Positions 1 to 7,178 of a DNA stretch of 17,532 bases are shown in pieces; the stretch's first letter is position 1; each line of letters begins with the position of its first letter. Under the pieces are notes generated by a model. It worked only from the letters and a program-made list of their open reading frames with translations, was not told where the DNA came from and made no database searches. Origin of the DNA: CAZGQY01 sp964528035 (GTDB lineage: Bacteria; Pseudomonadota; Gammaproteobacteria; Methylococcales; UBA1147); the NCBI GenBank assembly GCA_964528035.1, contig CAZGQY010000080.1:1-17532 (forward strand), read 5' to 3'. Both the position numbers and the translations under genes were made by a program.

Positions 1-6
1 GCGTTG

Positions 7-45
7 TAGCAACAGTTGCGTAGCCCTGCTATGCGCCTGTTGCTA
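7..45. repeat. Hairpin-forming inverted repeat at the left edge
   Basis: TAGCAACAG (7-15) is the exact reverse complement of CTGTTGCTA (37-45). Inside it GCGTAG (18-23) pairs with CTATGC (29-34) through one G-T wobble, leaving a 5-base loop. There is no T-run, so it does not look like a classical terminator. It could be a dispersed palindromic repeat or the structured 3' end of a transcript from outside the window. Confidence 0.5.
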
Positions 46-170
46 GGCCTTGAAGACAAACAATAATCCTGCGTCAATCTTTCGCATTTTATTAAAACCT
101 CGCTCCTTAATGCATCAAAATAGCGTCTATGGACAATAGAAATAATACTTTCTTCATGAGGTATTGGGCT

Positions 171-1064
171 ATGAAGATTTCGGTTAAAAGGATGATTTTT
201 ACAGTTATTGTGGCAATGTGGGTTGATGCTGTGTGCTCACAAAGTGTTGATGACCCCAATGTTGGATCCGAAACGCCAGCTAAAACACTTTTTGGTGGAC
301 AAAATAATCCGACACCTTTACCTGGCAATGCTATAGGTTCCTATTCTCGCGGGTGTTTGGCCGGTGCCCAGGCATTGGCTGTCACTGGATACGGTTGGCA
401 GCTTTTGGGTCTTTCGCGGAATAGATACTGGGCTCATCCCTCATTGGTGAAATATATTGAACGTTTTGCCAAAGATGCCCGTGATATTGATGGTTGGTCA
501 GGTCTTTTTGTCGGTGATATTTCACAAGCTCGCGGTGGCCCTATGTTGACAGGGCATAAAAGCCATCAGATTGGTCTGGATGTGGATATTTGGTTAAGAG
601 CCGCGCCAGACAGGTCACTGACAGGTGCTGAGCGGGAGCATATCCGCGCTGTTTCTATGCGTAAAAGTCGATTTAAACTCAATACCGGTACCTGGACCGA
701 GCAACATGCAGTTCTTCTTAAACGCGCAGCATCTTATCCGCAAGTTGCCCGGATTTTTGTGCATCCTGTGATCAAGAAGGAGTTGTGTGAATGGGCGGGT
801 ACAGATCGGAGTTGGTTAACTAAAATCCGAGCCTGGTACGGACATCACTATCATTTTCATGTCAGACTAAAATGTCCTGCAGGGAATGAACTGTGTGAAA
901 ACCAGATGTCGCCTCACTCAGGCGATGGTTGCGGGCCAGAATTGGCATGGTGGTTATCAGATGAAGCGTATAAACCCGTAGGTAATAATTCCCCTCATTC
1001 TGCAGATCCATTGATGTTGACTGATTTACCGAGCTCCTGCCGGTCGGTTTTACTCTCAAATTGA
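171..1064 (+). CDS. mepA: Penicillin-insensitive murein endopeptidase MepA (peptidase M74)
   Basis: This is a periplasmic zinc endopeptidase that cuts the D-Ala-meso-DAP cross-bridges of peptidoglycan. The family motif GHKSHQIGLDVDIW is present, giving metal ligands at about H132 and D139, and the second motif HHYHFHVR gives H228/H230 near residue 230. Eight or so Cys are scattered through the mature part, as in E. coli MepA, which has disulfides. I chose the ATG at 171 because GAGG lies 9 bases upstream and the protein then begins with a normal signal peptide (charged MKISVKR, then a hydrophobic run, cleavage near AVCS). An in-frame ATG at 129 would add 14 residues before the signal sequence and looks less likely. 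Length (297 aa) is slightly above the usual 270-275. It stands alone, with about 185 bases to the next gene. Confidence 0.93.
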   Translation: MKISVKRMIFTVIVAMWVDAVCSQSVDDPNVGSETPAKTLFGGQNNPTPLPGNAIGSYSRGCLAGAQALAVTGYGWQLLGLSRNRYWAHPSLVKYIERFAKDARDIDGWSGLFVGDISQARGGPMLTGHKSHQIGLDVDIWLRAAPDRSLTGAEREHIRAVSMRKSRFKLNTGTWTEQHAVLLKRAASYPQVARIFVHPVIKKELCEWAGTDRSWLTKIRAWYGHHYHFHVRLKCPAGNELCENQMSPHSGDGCGPELAWWLSDEAYKPVGNNSPHSADPLMLTDLPSSCRSVLLSN

Positions 1065-1248
1065 AAGCCGGTAGGTACATAGGGTTTCATAAAAGAGACA
1101 TTGATTTTAGCTAATCTATGTCAAAGCTAAAATATAGCTTCGATCTTAGGCTGTTTTCGCTGATGTCATGAATATTCCTGCAGAGTTAATTGACTATTAC
1201 TCCAGGTTTTCTATGCTTTAACAAAGAATACTTAGCAGGTAGAGCAAC

Positions 1249-2061
1249 GTGACACAAATTGATATCTCAGATTTCTCAATATTGCTGGTCGAACCTTCCT
1301 CGACACAAAATAAATTGATAATCAATCATCTAAAAGAAGAAGGGATTGATAAGATTGATGGCGCGGATTCTGGCGAGTCCGCACTTGGCTTATTAGAAAA
1401 ATTTCAACCTGATCTGGTCATTAGTTCGATGTATCTACCGGATATGACTGCGACGGAATTGATTACACAAATCCGTGAGGAGGCAGGTAATCCACCACTG
1501 GCGTTTATGCTGATCTCCAGTGAGACCAATTTTGATCTCCTGGATCCAATCCGGCAGGCGGGAGTGGTTGCAATATTACCTAAACCCTTTGATCACTTAG
1601 ACTTAAAGCGGGCATTGAGTTCAACACTTGAATATATCGACCCTCAGGCCATGGAACTGGAGGTTCTTGATATTGAATCTCTGGAAGTTCTGGTGATTGA
1701 CGACAGCCCTCTGGCCCGCAAGTTTGTTTCGCGCACCTTGGGGAATTTAGGCATCAAAGATATTACACAGGTTGCAGACGGATCAGAAGCCGCTAAGATT
1801 CTAACGACCCAAAATTTCGACCTGATTGTTACAGATTACAATATGCCGGAAATGGATGGTAAACAACTGACTGACTTTGTCAGAAAGGAACTCAAGGATA
1901 CGATTACACCGATACTCATGATAACCAGTGAAGAAGATGTAGCAAAACTCAGCAGCATACAGCGCGCCGGAGTATCGGCAATCATGGATAAGCCCTTTGA
2001 AACTCAGTCTGTTAAGGAGGTTCTGGCAAGAATTTTTAGTGAGGAACAAATATTAAGTTAA
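1249..2061 (+). CDS. Response regulator with two CheY-like receiver domains
   Basis: The 270-aa protein is two receiver domains in tandem (about 8-130 and 144-268) with no output domain. The second is canonical: acidic pair D151-D152, phosphoacceptor D196 in TDYNMPEMDG, T226 and K248. The first keeps the fold, including K112 in PKPF, but the acidic pair is E15-P16 and the phosphoacceptor position is S60 in the segment ISSMYLPDM, so it probably cannot be phosphorylated in the usual way. Translation starts at GTG 1249, with AGGTAGAG just upstream. No histidine kinase or chemotaxis gene is adjacent. The likely role is a phosphorylation-controlled protein-protein switch; the partner is unknown. 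It converges with the acidic protein gene, with 5 bases between the two stop codons. Confidence 0.88.
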   Translation: MTQIDISDFSILLVEPSSTQNKLIINHLKEEGIDKIDGADSGESALGLLEKFQPDLVISSMYLPDMTATELITQIREEAGNPPLAFMLISSETNFDLLDPIRQAGVVAILPKPFDHLDLKRALSSTLEYIDPQAMELEVLDIESLEVLVIDDSPLARKFVSRTLGNLGIKDITQVADGSEAAKILTTQNFDLIVTDYNMPEMDGKQLTDFVRKELKDTITPILMITSEEDVAKLSSIQRAGVSAIMDKPFETQSVKEVLARIFSEEQILS

Positions 2062-2066
2062 GGGCT

Positions 2067-2675
2067 TTAATTGGACCGATTGCCCACATTTTTTATGTTT
2101 GCCTCGTCAGCATGCAGTTCGGGTACGTCTGGAATTTCAATTAAATCATCTTCACTCTCTTCGGGTGACTGAACAGCAATCAGGTCGTCGTTCATTGTCC
2201 CATCTGTTGTACTCGCATCAATATCTTCCTCTGAATACTCTTCGAATTCTAATTCGTCTAATTCGAAATCCAGTTCAATATATTCATCTGAATCTGGTTC
2301 CAGTGTCCCCAGGATTTCGTCAAGTTCTGCTTCGGTTAAATCTGAGCCATCGAAGTCTCTGATAAGAGATTCTTCATTTTCTTCTTCCAGTTCCATATTA
2401 TCGGCTATTTGAGAAATTTCGTTTGCTGAATCATCGCCAGGCGCTTGATCTGGAATGGTGTTATTTTGTCGTACCGTTTTTACATCTTCTCGTTGGCCAG
2501 GTTTGTCAATTGGCGATTGCCTGGTTTGTAAAGAAGGTTTGGTGATAGGTGAAACTGAATTCTCTTTGTTTTCGGATTCGAGAAAGTGTTTTACAGCTTC
2601 ATAGTCTATCCCTGAAAAATATAGGTTAACAGATGCGAATATTAGCGCTGAGAAAATAAATATTCTTTTAGCCAT
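2067..2675 (-). CDS. Highly acidic protein with N-terminal signal or anchor, function unknown
   Basis: The 202-aa protein begins with MAKR and a hydrophobic stretch of about 17 residues (IFIFSALIFASVNLYFSG), so it is probably exported or held in the inner membrane by its N-terminus. Residues about 30-85 are polar and Pro/Gln/Lys-rich. Residues about 84-195 are extremely acidic: by hand count some 44 of about 112 residues are Asp or Glu, with almost no Lys or Arg, in patterns such as ELDFELDELEFEE. This is low-complexity and likely disordered, so no family can be assigned. No strong Shine-Dalgarno sequence precedes the ATG. The gene is convergent with the two-receiver regulator. Coding potential is supported by the long open frame with a sensible signal start; function is open. 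Confidence 0.65.
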   Translation of the reverse strand: MAKRIFIFSALIFASVNLYFSGIDYEAVKHFLESENKENSVSPITKPSLQTRQSPIDKPGQREDVKTVRQNNTIPDQAPGDDSANEISQIADNMELEEENEESLIRDFDGSDLTEAELDEILGTLEPDSDEYIELDFELDELEFEEYSEEDIDASTTDGTMNDDLIAVQSPEESEDDLIEIPDVPELHADEANIKNVGNRSN

Positions 2676-2789
2676 TTAGCTGGATTTTTAAAAATTGATA
2701 GGATCTTGTTCAGGATTATAGGTTATATTTTCGGATATCAATATCATTTGGTTTTTTGTAAGGAAAAAGCACTATTTCTTGGCACAATA

Positions 2790-2816
2790 AAAAAGCCGCT
2801 TATTAGGCGGCTTTTT
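2790..2816 (-). terminator. Rho-independent terminator downstream of the PEP-CTERM gene
   Basis: AAAAAGCCGC (2790-2799) pairs perfectly with GCGGCTTTTT (2807-2816) around a 7-base loop. Read on the minus strand, the stem is followed by a run of T. It lies 23 bases past the stop codon of the PEP-CTERM gene. The symmetry would also allow termination on the plus strand. Confidence 0.85.
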
Positions 2817-2838
2817 GTGTGTCAATTAGTGGTTGCTT

Positions 2839-3546
2839 CTAACAAGCAGGTGATGAGATTTCTCTGTATTGTCTGGAGCCTTTGAAATAACCTCCCAAAA
2901 GAAGGATGCCAAGTCCGATCAATGCTAATCCATTGGGTTCAGGTACTGTGGTACTCAAATCAAAGCTGGAAATCTGACCGGGTCCAGTGTGAGTCAATGT
3001 GACTACGTGGGTTATGGAGAACATTCCAGACAAGTTTGCAAAACTGTTAGTGCCTGCAGAAAAGAAGGAATCACTGGAAGTAATTGTTGACACCAGAGTC
3101 GTGGTGGCAAATGCAATGTTTGCATCATCAACGTAAGTGTTAACCGAAATAGATCCGTCCAGTGTTCCACCGATTTCAGTCAGAATTCTGTAGAGGCCAT
3201 TGGCAACCATAAAGTCTGTATCTGTCAACATTATTGTTAAAGTTCCAGGACCAACTGAAATATTGATTGAATTCAGATCCAGTCGACCGATGGTATTGCC
3301 CCCAATCAGTGGTTTCGATGCACCGGTGATAGTATTACCGATAAAATTAGTAGGAAAACTTGGGGTTGCGGTTAACATCCCATTTAAAGGGACTAAGTCT
3401 CCCGCGCCATTATCTGTGTAATTAATAGGTGTACCACCGTCTGATACGCTCAACATCAATGTTGCGTTAGCGGCTGGTGCCATCATTCCCATCAGGAACA
3501 TGGAAACCAATAATGATATAAAAGGGTATCGTTTAATATTCAGCAT
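2839..3546 (-). CDS. PEP-CTERM sorting domain protein
   Basis: The 235-aa protein has an N-terminal signal peptide (MLNIKRYPF then a hydrophobic run, cleavage near AANA). Its C-terminal sorting signal consists of VPEPNG, a hydrophobic helix (LALIGLGILLLGG) and basic residues (FKGSR), followed by an unusually long tail of about 11 residues. Such proteins are processed by exosortase and delivered to the surface or extracellular matrix in exopolysaccharide-producing Gram-negative bacteria. The body is rich in Thr, Ser, Gly and Asn, with strand-like patterns and no recognised enzyme domain. AGGA lies 8 bases before the ATG. No exosortase gene is visible here, so the sorting enzyme must be elsewhere. 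Specific function is unknown. Confidence 0.88.
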   Translation of the reverse strand: MLNIKRYPFISLLVSMFLMGMMAPAANATLMLSVSDGGTPINYTDNGAGDLVPLNGMLTATPSFPTNFIGNTITGASKPLIGGNTIGRLDLNSINISVGPGTLTIMLTDTDFMVANGLYRILTEIGGTLDGSISVNTYVDDANIAFATTTLVSTITSSDSFFSAGTNSFANLSGMFSITHVVTLTHTGPGQISSFDLSTTVPEPNGLALIGLGILLLGGYFKGSRQYREISSPAC

Positions 3547-3919
3547 ATATGTAGTCCTGTTTAAAGTTAAAAGGCTTTCAACGAGCCGATTGTCGTTCGT
3601 TGTTAATTCCTAGATAGCAAGACTAATGCCATGTATATAAGTTATTGATATAAAAGAAATGATGGTGAATGCAAAGGAGTGCGGTGTAAAAACTATTGAC
3701 AATTAAGTCGGTTGCCTTTAAAGGTGTTTATATGAAGTTAAAAGTCATATATATTACTGATATATAAAGAAAAAATAGGGTCATGTTTTCATAGCAAACA
3801 GTTAATGACGGCTTTTTAATTTAGGTCGGTTGGAGCAATTGAAACGAGTGTAAAAGGGCAGCTCAATTATTGAGTGGGTTTGTTGATATCGTTTTTTGTT
3901 CCAACCGACCTATATTCGA
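3547..3919. other. AT-rich intergenic region with palindromes
   Basis: There is no convincing gene in this 373-base gap between the start of the PEP-CTERM gene and the end of the VWA gene. It holds a 10-bp palindrome CCTTTAAAGG (3715-3724), the sequence AAGTCGGTTG (3704-3713) that resembles one arm of the inverted repeat at 3822-3912, and AT-rich dyads near 3745-3770. The promoter of the PEP-CTERM gene should lie in its left end, but no clear -35/-10 pair was found. Confidence 0.5.
3822..3912. repeat. 91-bp imperfect palindrome with 13-bp perfect ends (MITE-like)
   Basis: TAGGTCGGTTGGA (3822-3834) is the exact reverse complement of TCCAACCGACCTA (3900-3912). A second palindrome, CTCAATTATTGAG (3862-3874), sits within one base of the centre of the outer repeat, and parts of the intervening arms are also roughly complementary around AAACGA. 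The whole unit can extrude as one long hairpin. Its outer ends are TA dinucleotides. It may be a miniature inverted-repeat element or the terminator region of the VWA operon. Confidence 0.5.
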
Positions 3920-5107
3920 TCAATAGGCTGGTTTGTCAGAATCAAAGATTAAACCTCTGCTTGTGCCCTGCATACGTACCACATCGTATAATTTTTGATC
4001 CAGGGAATTTTCGGCACCGCCAGCTTCTGCAATTTCTTTTTCAAGATAGCGGGAACGTTTATCGGCAATTGTCTTGATCTGTTTCTTTAGAGTTTCTCGA
4101 CGTGCAGCTTTTGTTTCTATGTGTAATTGACGTTGATCGGGGGTCATCGCTTGCATCGGTTTTGGTAATAGTTCCGAGTCGATTTCTGATAAATCTCGGC
4201 GACCACTGGCTATTTCGTCAACCAGTTCACCTTTACCTAAAAGGTTGCCGCTACCACTTTTTGATGTGTTGAAGGTTGCTCTTCTGGCCAGGGACTCTGG
4301 GGAGGCTAAGGAATTTAGTTTGTTTGTTGCATCCATCTTCTGTTTTTGTCTGGCCTTATCTTTAACGGAGCCATAGTACAGGCGGGTACTGTCCAGATCG
4401 GCAGATAATTTAGCCAGTTTCTTGTCATAGGGCGTTTTGACAGTGACTGCATTTCCGGCTTGTTCGACTTGAAAATATTGGCCACGACCCAATTGTGCGA
4501 CTTGTTGCCAAGCTGTAGTTGCTGCGCTGTCAGACCCACACTGAATGGTGTTAACAACTATTCCTTTTTGCGCAGCCTGAGTGAGTGTAAGCGGGTATTT
4601 AACGTCATCCTGGTAGTCCATATGCGGAGGCGCGTCACCCACCAGGAAGATTACTTTATAAGCATCGGTATCATTGCTCCAGGAAATGTTATGTACTGCG
4701 TCGTGAAGCGCCTGGTTGACACTTTCCGGGCTATCGCCACCGCCTTTGGCCTGAAAATCCATCAAAGTCGCGTTCAGTGTATCCAGGTCACCGGAAAGGT
4801 CTATTACCTGGGTTATGTAGTCATCGCCTCTATCTCTATAGGCGATCAGACCCACACGAATTTCAGGTGATGATTGCTCCGATGCCAGTGTACTGGCTAT
4901 GGACCAGATTTTTTCTTTAGCAGCCTGGATAAGGCCGCCCATACTCCCGGTGGTGTCCAGTACAAATACGGCATCAATACGTTTTTTACTGACTGGAAAG
5001 TGCTCTACTGGTTTAACAGGGGAATTACCCTGGGTATACTCTGGATAAAGTCCAACGATTATGATGGACAGGCTGATCAATACGAATGCTGTTAGTTTTG
5101 TGTTCAT
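3920..5107 (-). CDS. Secreted von Willebrand factor type A domain protein
   Basis: The 395-aa protein has a signal peptide (MNTKLTAFVLISLSIIIVGLYP) and then a VWA domain at about residues 42-220. The metal-ion-dependent adhesion site is visible: DTTGSM (D51, T53, S55), a GGGDSPE loop near 121-127, and D157 in LVGDAPPH. The C-terminal half (about 225-385) is charged and helical, rich in Lys, Arg, Glu and Gln, probably coiled coil. No C-terminal membrane segment is seen, so it is predicted to be periplasmic. GAGG lies 8 bases before the ATG. It is the last gene of a three-gene minus-strand run, 81 bases after the membrane protein gene. VWA domains usually mediate protein-protein contacts, so it may be the periplasmic arm of a PspA-based envelope system; that is inference. 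Confidence 0.85.
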   Translation of the reverse strand: MNTKLTAFVLISLSIIIVGLYPEYTQGNSPVKPVEHFPVSKKRIDAVFVLDTTGSMGGLIQAAKEKIWSIASTLASEQSSPEIRVGLIAYRDRGDDYITQVIDLSGDLDTLNATLMDFQAKGGGDSPESVNQALHDAVHNISWSNDTDAYKVIFLVGDAPPHMDYQDDVKYPLTLTQAAQKGIVVNTIQCGSDSAATTAWQQVAQLGRGQYFQVEQAGNAVTVKTPYDKKLAKLSADLDSTRLYYGSVKDKARQKQKMDATNKLNSLASPESLARRATFNTSKSGSGNLLGKGELVDEIASGRRDLSEIDSELLPKPMQAMTPDQRQLHIETKAARRETLKKQIKTIADKRSRYLEKEIAEAGGAENSLDQKLYDVVRMQGTSRGLIFDSDKPAY

Positions 5108-5188
5108 GGTTTTACCTCAGTTTCGAGTGTTGAATTGCAGAAAAATCATCGTAGATTGAAATTGACTTAATAATCTCGATGCTTCCAG

Positions 5189-5758
5189 TTAAAGAACTTG
5201 TGTCAGTTTTTGAACGGCCGCCTGGGCTGAACGATATGCACGTTGGAACTCTTCATCATTCGGTGAGTAGAGGCTATCCGTGGCCGTATTTTTTTCGCTC
5301 ATCTCGGGAAAAATGACAAACAAAGCTTGTGCCAGGAAAAAGCACCAAAGGCTTAAAAATATATTGTTGGTTTGGCTGAATGCCCACAACATCAGTATTA
5401 ATCCCGATAAACTTAGAACCAGGTCGGCAACCGTGGATATCAAATCGGAGTGGAAGTACAGCGAGCGTACAAGCCATATCAGTCCTATCTGAATGAGCAG
5501 AAACCAATCTGTGGATAGACCGGAAAACCCCGTGGTTAGCGTGACTAACACCGAGAAGATCACTACTGTTAGGTGTCCACTGGACTCGGGACTGCGTTTC
5601 AATAAATAGGTGATATAGCAGAAACCCAGCAGTGCTGTCATGAATTTAACGACAATTACAGCCGGGAAAACTGTGAGTAATATTCGATATGCCAGATGTC
5701 CTGATAGACTGGCTATCAGAGCGACAAGTACCCCTTCCATGAAACTGATCGTTTTCAT
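5189..5758 (-). CDS. Polytopic membrane protein of the PspA/VWA operon
   Basis: The 189-aa protein is strongly hydrophobic, with about five or six membrane helices (roughly residues 7-20, 25-52, 62-80, 85-102, 108-127 and 132-151). They are followed by a soluble tail of about 38 residues (SEKNTATD... to the C-terminus) that carries the charged segment NDEEFQRAYRSAQ. I do not recognise a family. Its ATG overlaps the stop codon of the upstream PspA-like gene (ATGA), with AAGGAG 7 bases before the start, so the two are translationally coupled. The context suggests a membrane anchor or sensor for the PspA-like protein, replacing PspB/PspC, which are not seen here. That role is inferred only from position. 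Confidence 0.75.
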   Translation of the reverse strand: MKTISFMEGVLVALIASLSGHLAYRILLTVFPAVIVVKFMTALLGFCYITYLLKRSPESSGHLTVVIFSVLVTLTTGFSGLSTDWFLLIQIGLIWLVRSLYFHSDLISTVADLVLSLSGLILMLWAFSQTNNIFLSLWCFFLAQALFVIFPEMSEKNTATDSLYSPNDEEFQRAYRSAQAAVQKLTQVL

Positions 5759-6291
5759 GATGGGCTCCTTCTTTGCTGTTCGCGAAGAAAGGCGACTTCA
5801 ATCTCTTCGTCGCTGACCGAATAGTGTGGCGGCGAGACACCTACATCCGCTATTCCAGACCGATTTTCCTGTTCCAGGATTTCTGCTTTTTGCTGAATAT
5901 TTTCAAGCTGCGAAGAATTTTCGATTCGCTGATCTTGTAGTTCCTTTTCTACTTGGCCTAATTCTTCGTATTTTTTGTGTAGAGTGTGGCAAAAATAGCA
6001 TGCTTCGAGCTTGCGTCGAATCAAGCTGCGGGCCAATTCAGTGTTGTCCGTTTCGAAACAGACCTCAAGATCATTTTCAATTTGAGCAATGGTTTGTTTA
6101 AGCTCCGATTCACGTGTTTTAAGTCGTTTGCATTCGAGATGAATGCGTTTTATTTTCTGTTGATTCTCATCAATATGTTCCTGCATTTCACGTATCGCCT
6201 GCTTTAATAAGATATCCGGACTCTCGATTTGATCGAGAACCGCGTGAAAATCTGCACGAAAAAGTCGGGCAATTCGGGTAATCAGTGCCAT
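5755..6291 (-). CDS. PspA/IM30-like membrane-binding coiled-coil protein
   Basis: The 178-aa protein begins with a PspA-type amphipathic helix (MALITRIARLFRADFHAVLD). The family-like phrase IESPDILLKQAIREMQ follows, then a long charged coiled coil to about residue 145. PspA/IM30 proteins assemble on stressed inner membranes. At 178 aa it is shorter than typical PspA (about 220), mainly by loss of the last helices. Residues C98 and C101 (ACYFCHT) form a CxxC pair in the coiled coil, which is unusual. A perfect AAAGGAGG lies 8 bases before the ATG. It is first in an operon with the membrane protein (4-base overlap) and the VWA protein. It is transcribed away from an OmpR-type two-component system. 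No sigma-54 promoter of the E. coli psp kind was seen. Confidence 0.82.
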   Translation of the reverse strand: MALITRIARLFRADFHAVLDQIESPDILLKQAIREMQEHIDENQQKIKRIHLECKRLKTRESELKQTIAQIENDLEVCFETDNTELARSLIRRKLEACYFCHTLHKKYEELGQVEKELQDQRIENSSQLENIQQKAEILEQENRSGIADVGVSPPHYSVSDEEIEVAFLREQQRRSPS

Positions 6292-6382
6292 GGGTAATGC
6301 CTCCTTTGTTTAAGTGGCTATCAGTGTAGAATTTAACCCTCCTGACTTGTAGGCGTGCTTTGGTAAAACTAATCGGTGGGTT

Positions 6383-6399
6383 TTTACAAAAGATTTACA
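6383..6399 (+). promoter_or_regulatory. Candidate operator for an OmpR-family regulator (direct repeat)
   Basis: TTTACA occurs at 6383-6388 and again at 6394-6399, 11 bases apart, which is one helical turn. Direct repeats with this spacing are typical of OmpR/PhoB-family binding sites. The site lies between the PspA-like operon and the two-component genes and ends 9 bases before the candidate -35 box of the latter. Confidence 0.45.
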
Positions 6400-6408
6400 A
6401 TCAAGGCG

Positions 6409-6437
6409 CTGACAAATGGTCATTGCCTGGATAGTAT
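6409..6437 (+). promoter_or_regulatory. Candidate sigma-70 promoter of the two-component genes
   Basis: CTGACA (6409-6414) and TAGTAT (6432-6437) are separated by 17 bases. Transcription would begin near 6444, about 33 bases before the preferred ATG of the regulator. The TTTACA direct repeat sits immediately upstream, where an activator would touch RNA polymerase. Confidence 0.45.
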
Positions 6438-6476
6438 TGAGGCTTTGAGATCTTGATTCTTTTTTGGACGGTTTGT

Positions 6477-7178
6477 ATGCAGCGTAAAATCCGACTCTTG
6501 ATTATTGAAGACGAAGCCGCTATTCGTAATGGTTTGATTGACGTTTTTGTTTACCATGGATACGAGGTGAGTTTTGCCATAGAAGGGCTGGAGGGATTAA
6601 ACATGGCTCTCGGTGGTACCTTCGATCTGATAATTTTGGATGTTATGTTGCCTGGTATGAACGGATTTGAAATTTGTGATCAAATACGTGCCAAAGACTG
6701 TCATCAACCGATTATTATGCTGACAGCGAAAAGCAGTGACCAGGATATTATCGACGGTTTATCGCTGGGGGCCGATGATTATGTGACCAAGCCATTTTCT
6801 GTGGCTCAGTTGGTATTGAGAGTGCAGGCGGTTTTACGACGGTCCAGGGTTAATGAAGAATTCGGAGATTCAATCCGATTGGGTGACGAAATTGAAATTG
6901 AGCAGAAAAACCTGTGCGGCAAACGAGGCGATCAATTATTGTCGTTTACACTTCGTGAGATGCAGATTCTGCAATATCTGAATACTCATTCAGAACGCCC
7001 GGTGTCACGCGATGAACTGTTGACCAAAGTCTGGGGATACGCAAATAATTTGCAGTTAGAAACCCGTACTGTAGATATTCATATTGCCAAGTTGCGTCGA
7101 AAAATTGAACCCGATCCTGCAAATCCAGCTTATCTGGTGACTGTGCGCGGTGCGGGTTATCGGTTGCTGGCAGGCTGA
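6477..7178 (+). CDS. OmpR/PhoB-family response regulator
   Basis: The protein has an N-terminal receiver domain (residues about 4-118). Its acidic pair is E11-D12, the phosphoacceptor is D55 in ILDVMLPGMNG, there is a Thr in MLTAKS, and K105 sits in TKPF. A C-terminal winged-helix DNA-binding domain follows (about 135-232), with TLREMQILQYL, VSRDELLTKVWG and the conserved ending VDIHIAKLRRKIE ... VRGAGYRL. I chose the ATG at 6477 (233 aa), which gives the normal distance to the first strand. A TTG at 6453 would add 8 residues. The stop codon lies inside the start of the kinase gene. It presumably receives phosphate from that kinase and may control both its own promoter and the divergent PspA-like operon. 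Confidence 0.92.
   Translation: MQRKIRLLIIEDEAAIRNGLIDVFVYHGYEVSFAIEGLEGLNMALGGTFDLIILDVMLPGMNGFEICDQIRAKDCHQPIIMLTAKSSDQDIIDGLSLGADDYVTKPFSVAQLVLRVQAVLRRSRVNEEFGDSIRLGDEIEIEQKNLCGKRGDQLLSFTLREMQILQYLNTHSERPVSRDELLTKVWGYANNLQLETRTVDIHIAKLRRKIEPDPANPAYLVTVRGAGYRLLAG

Noticed and set aside
129..170. Longer mepA start at ATG 129
   Set aside because: It would place 14 polar residues before the signal peptide; ATG 171 has GAGG 9 bases upstream.
6292..6380. Sigma-54 promoter for the PspA-like operon
   Set aside because: No GG-N10-GC element with the surrounding consensus was found upstream of the start, unlike the E. coli psp operon.
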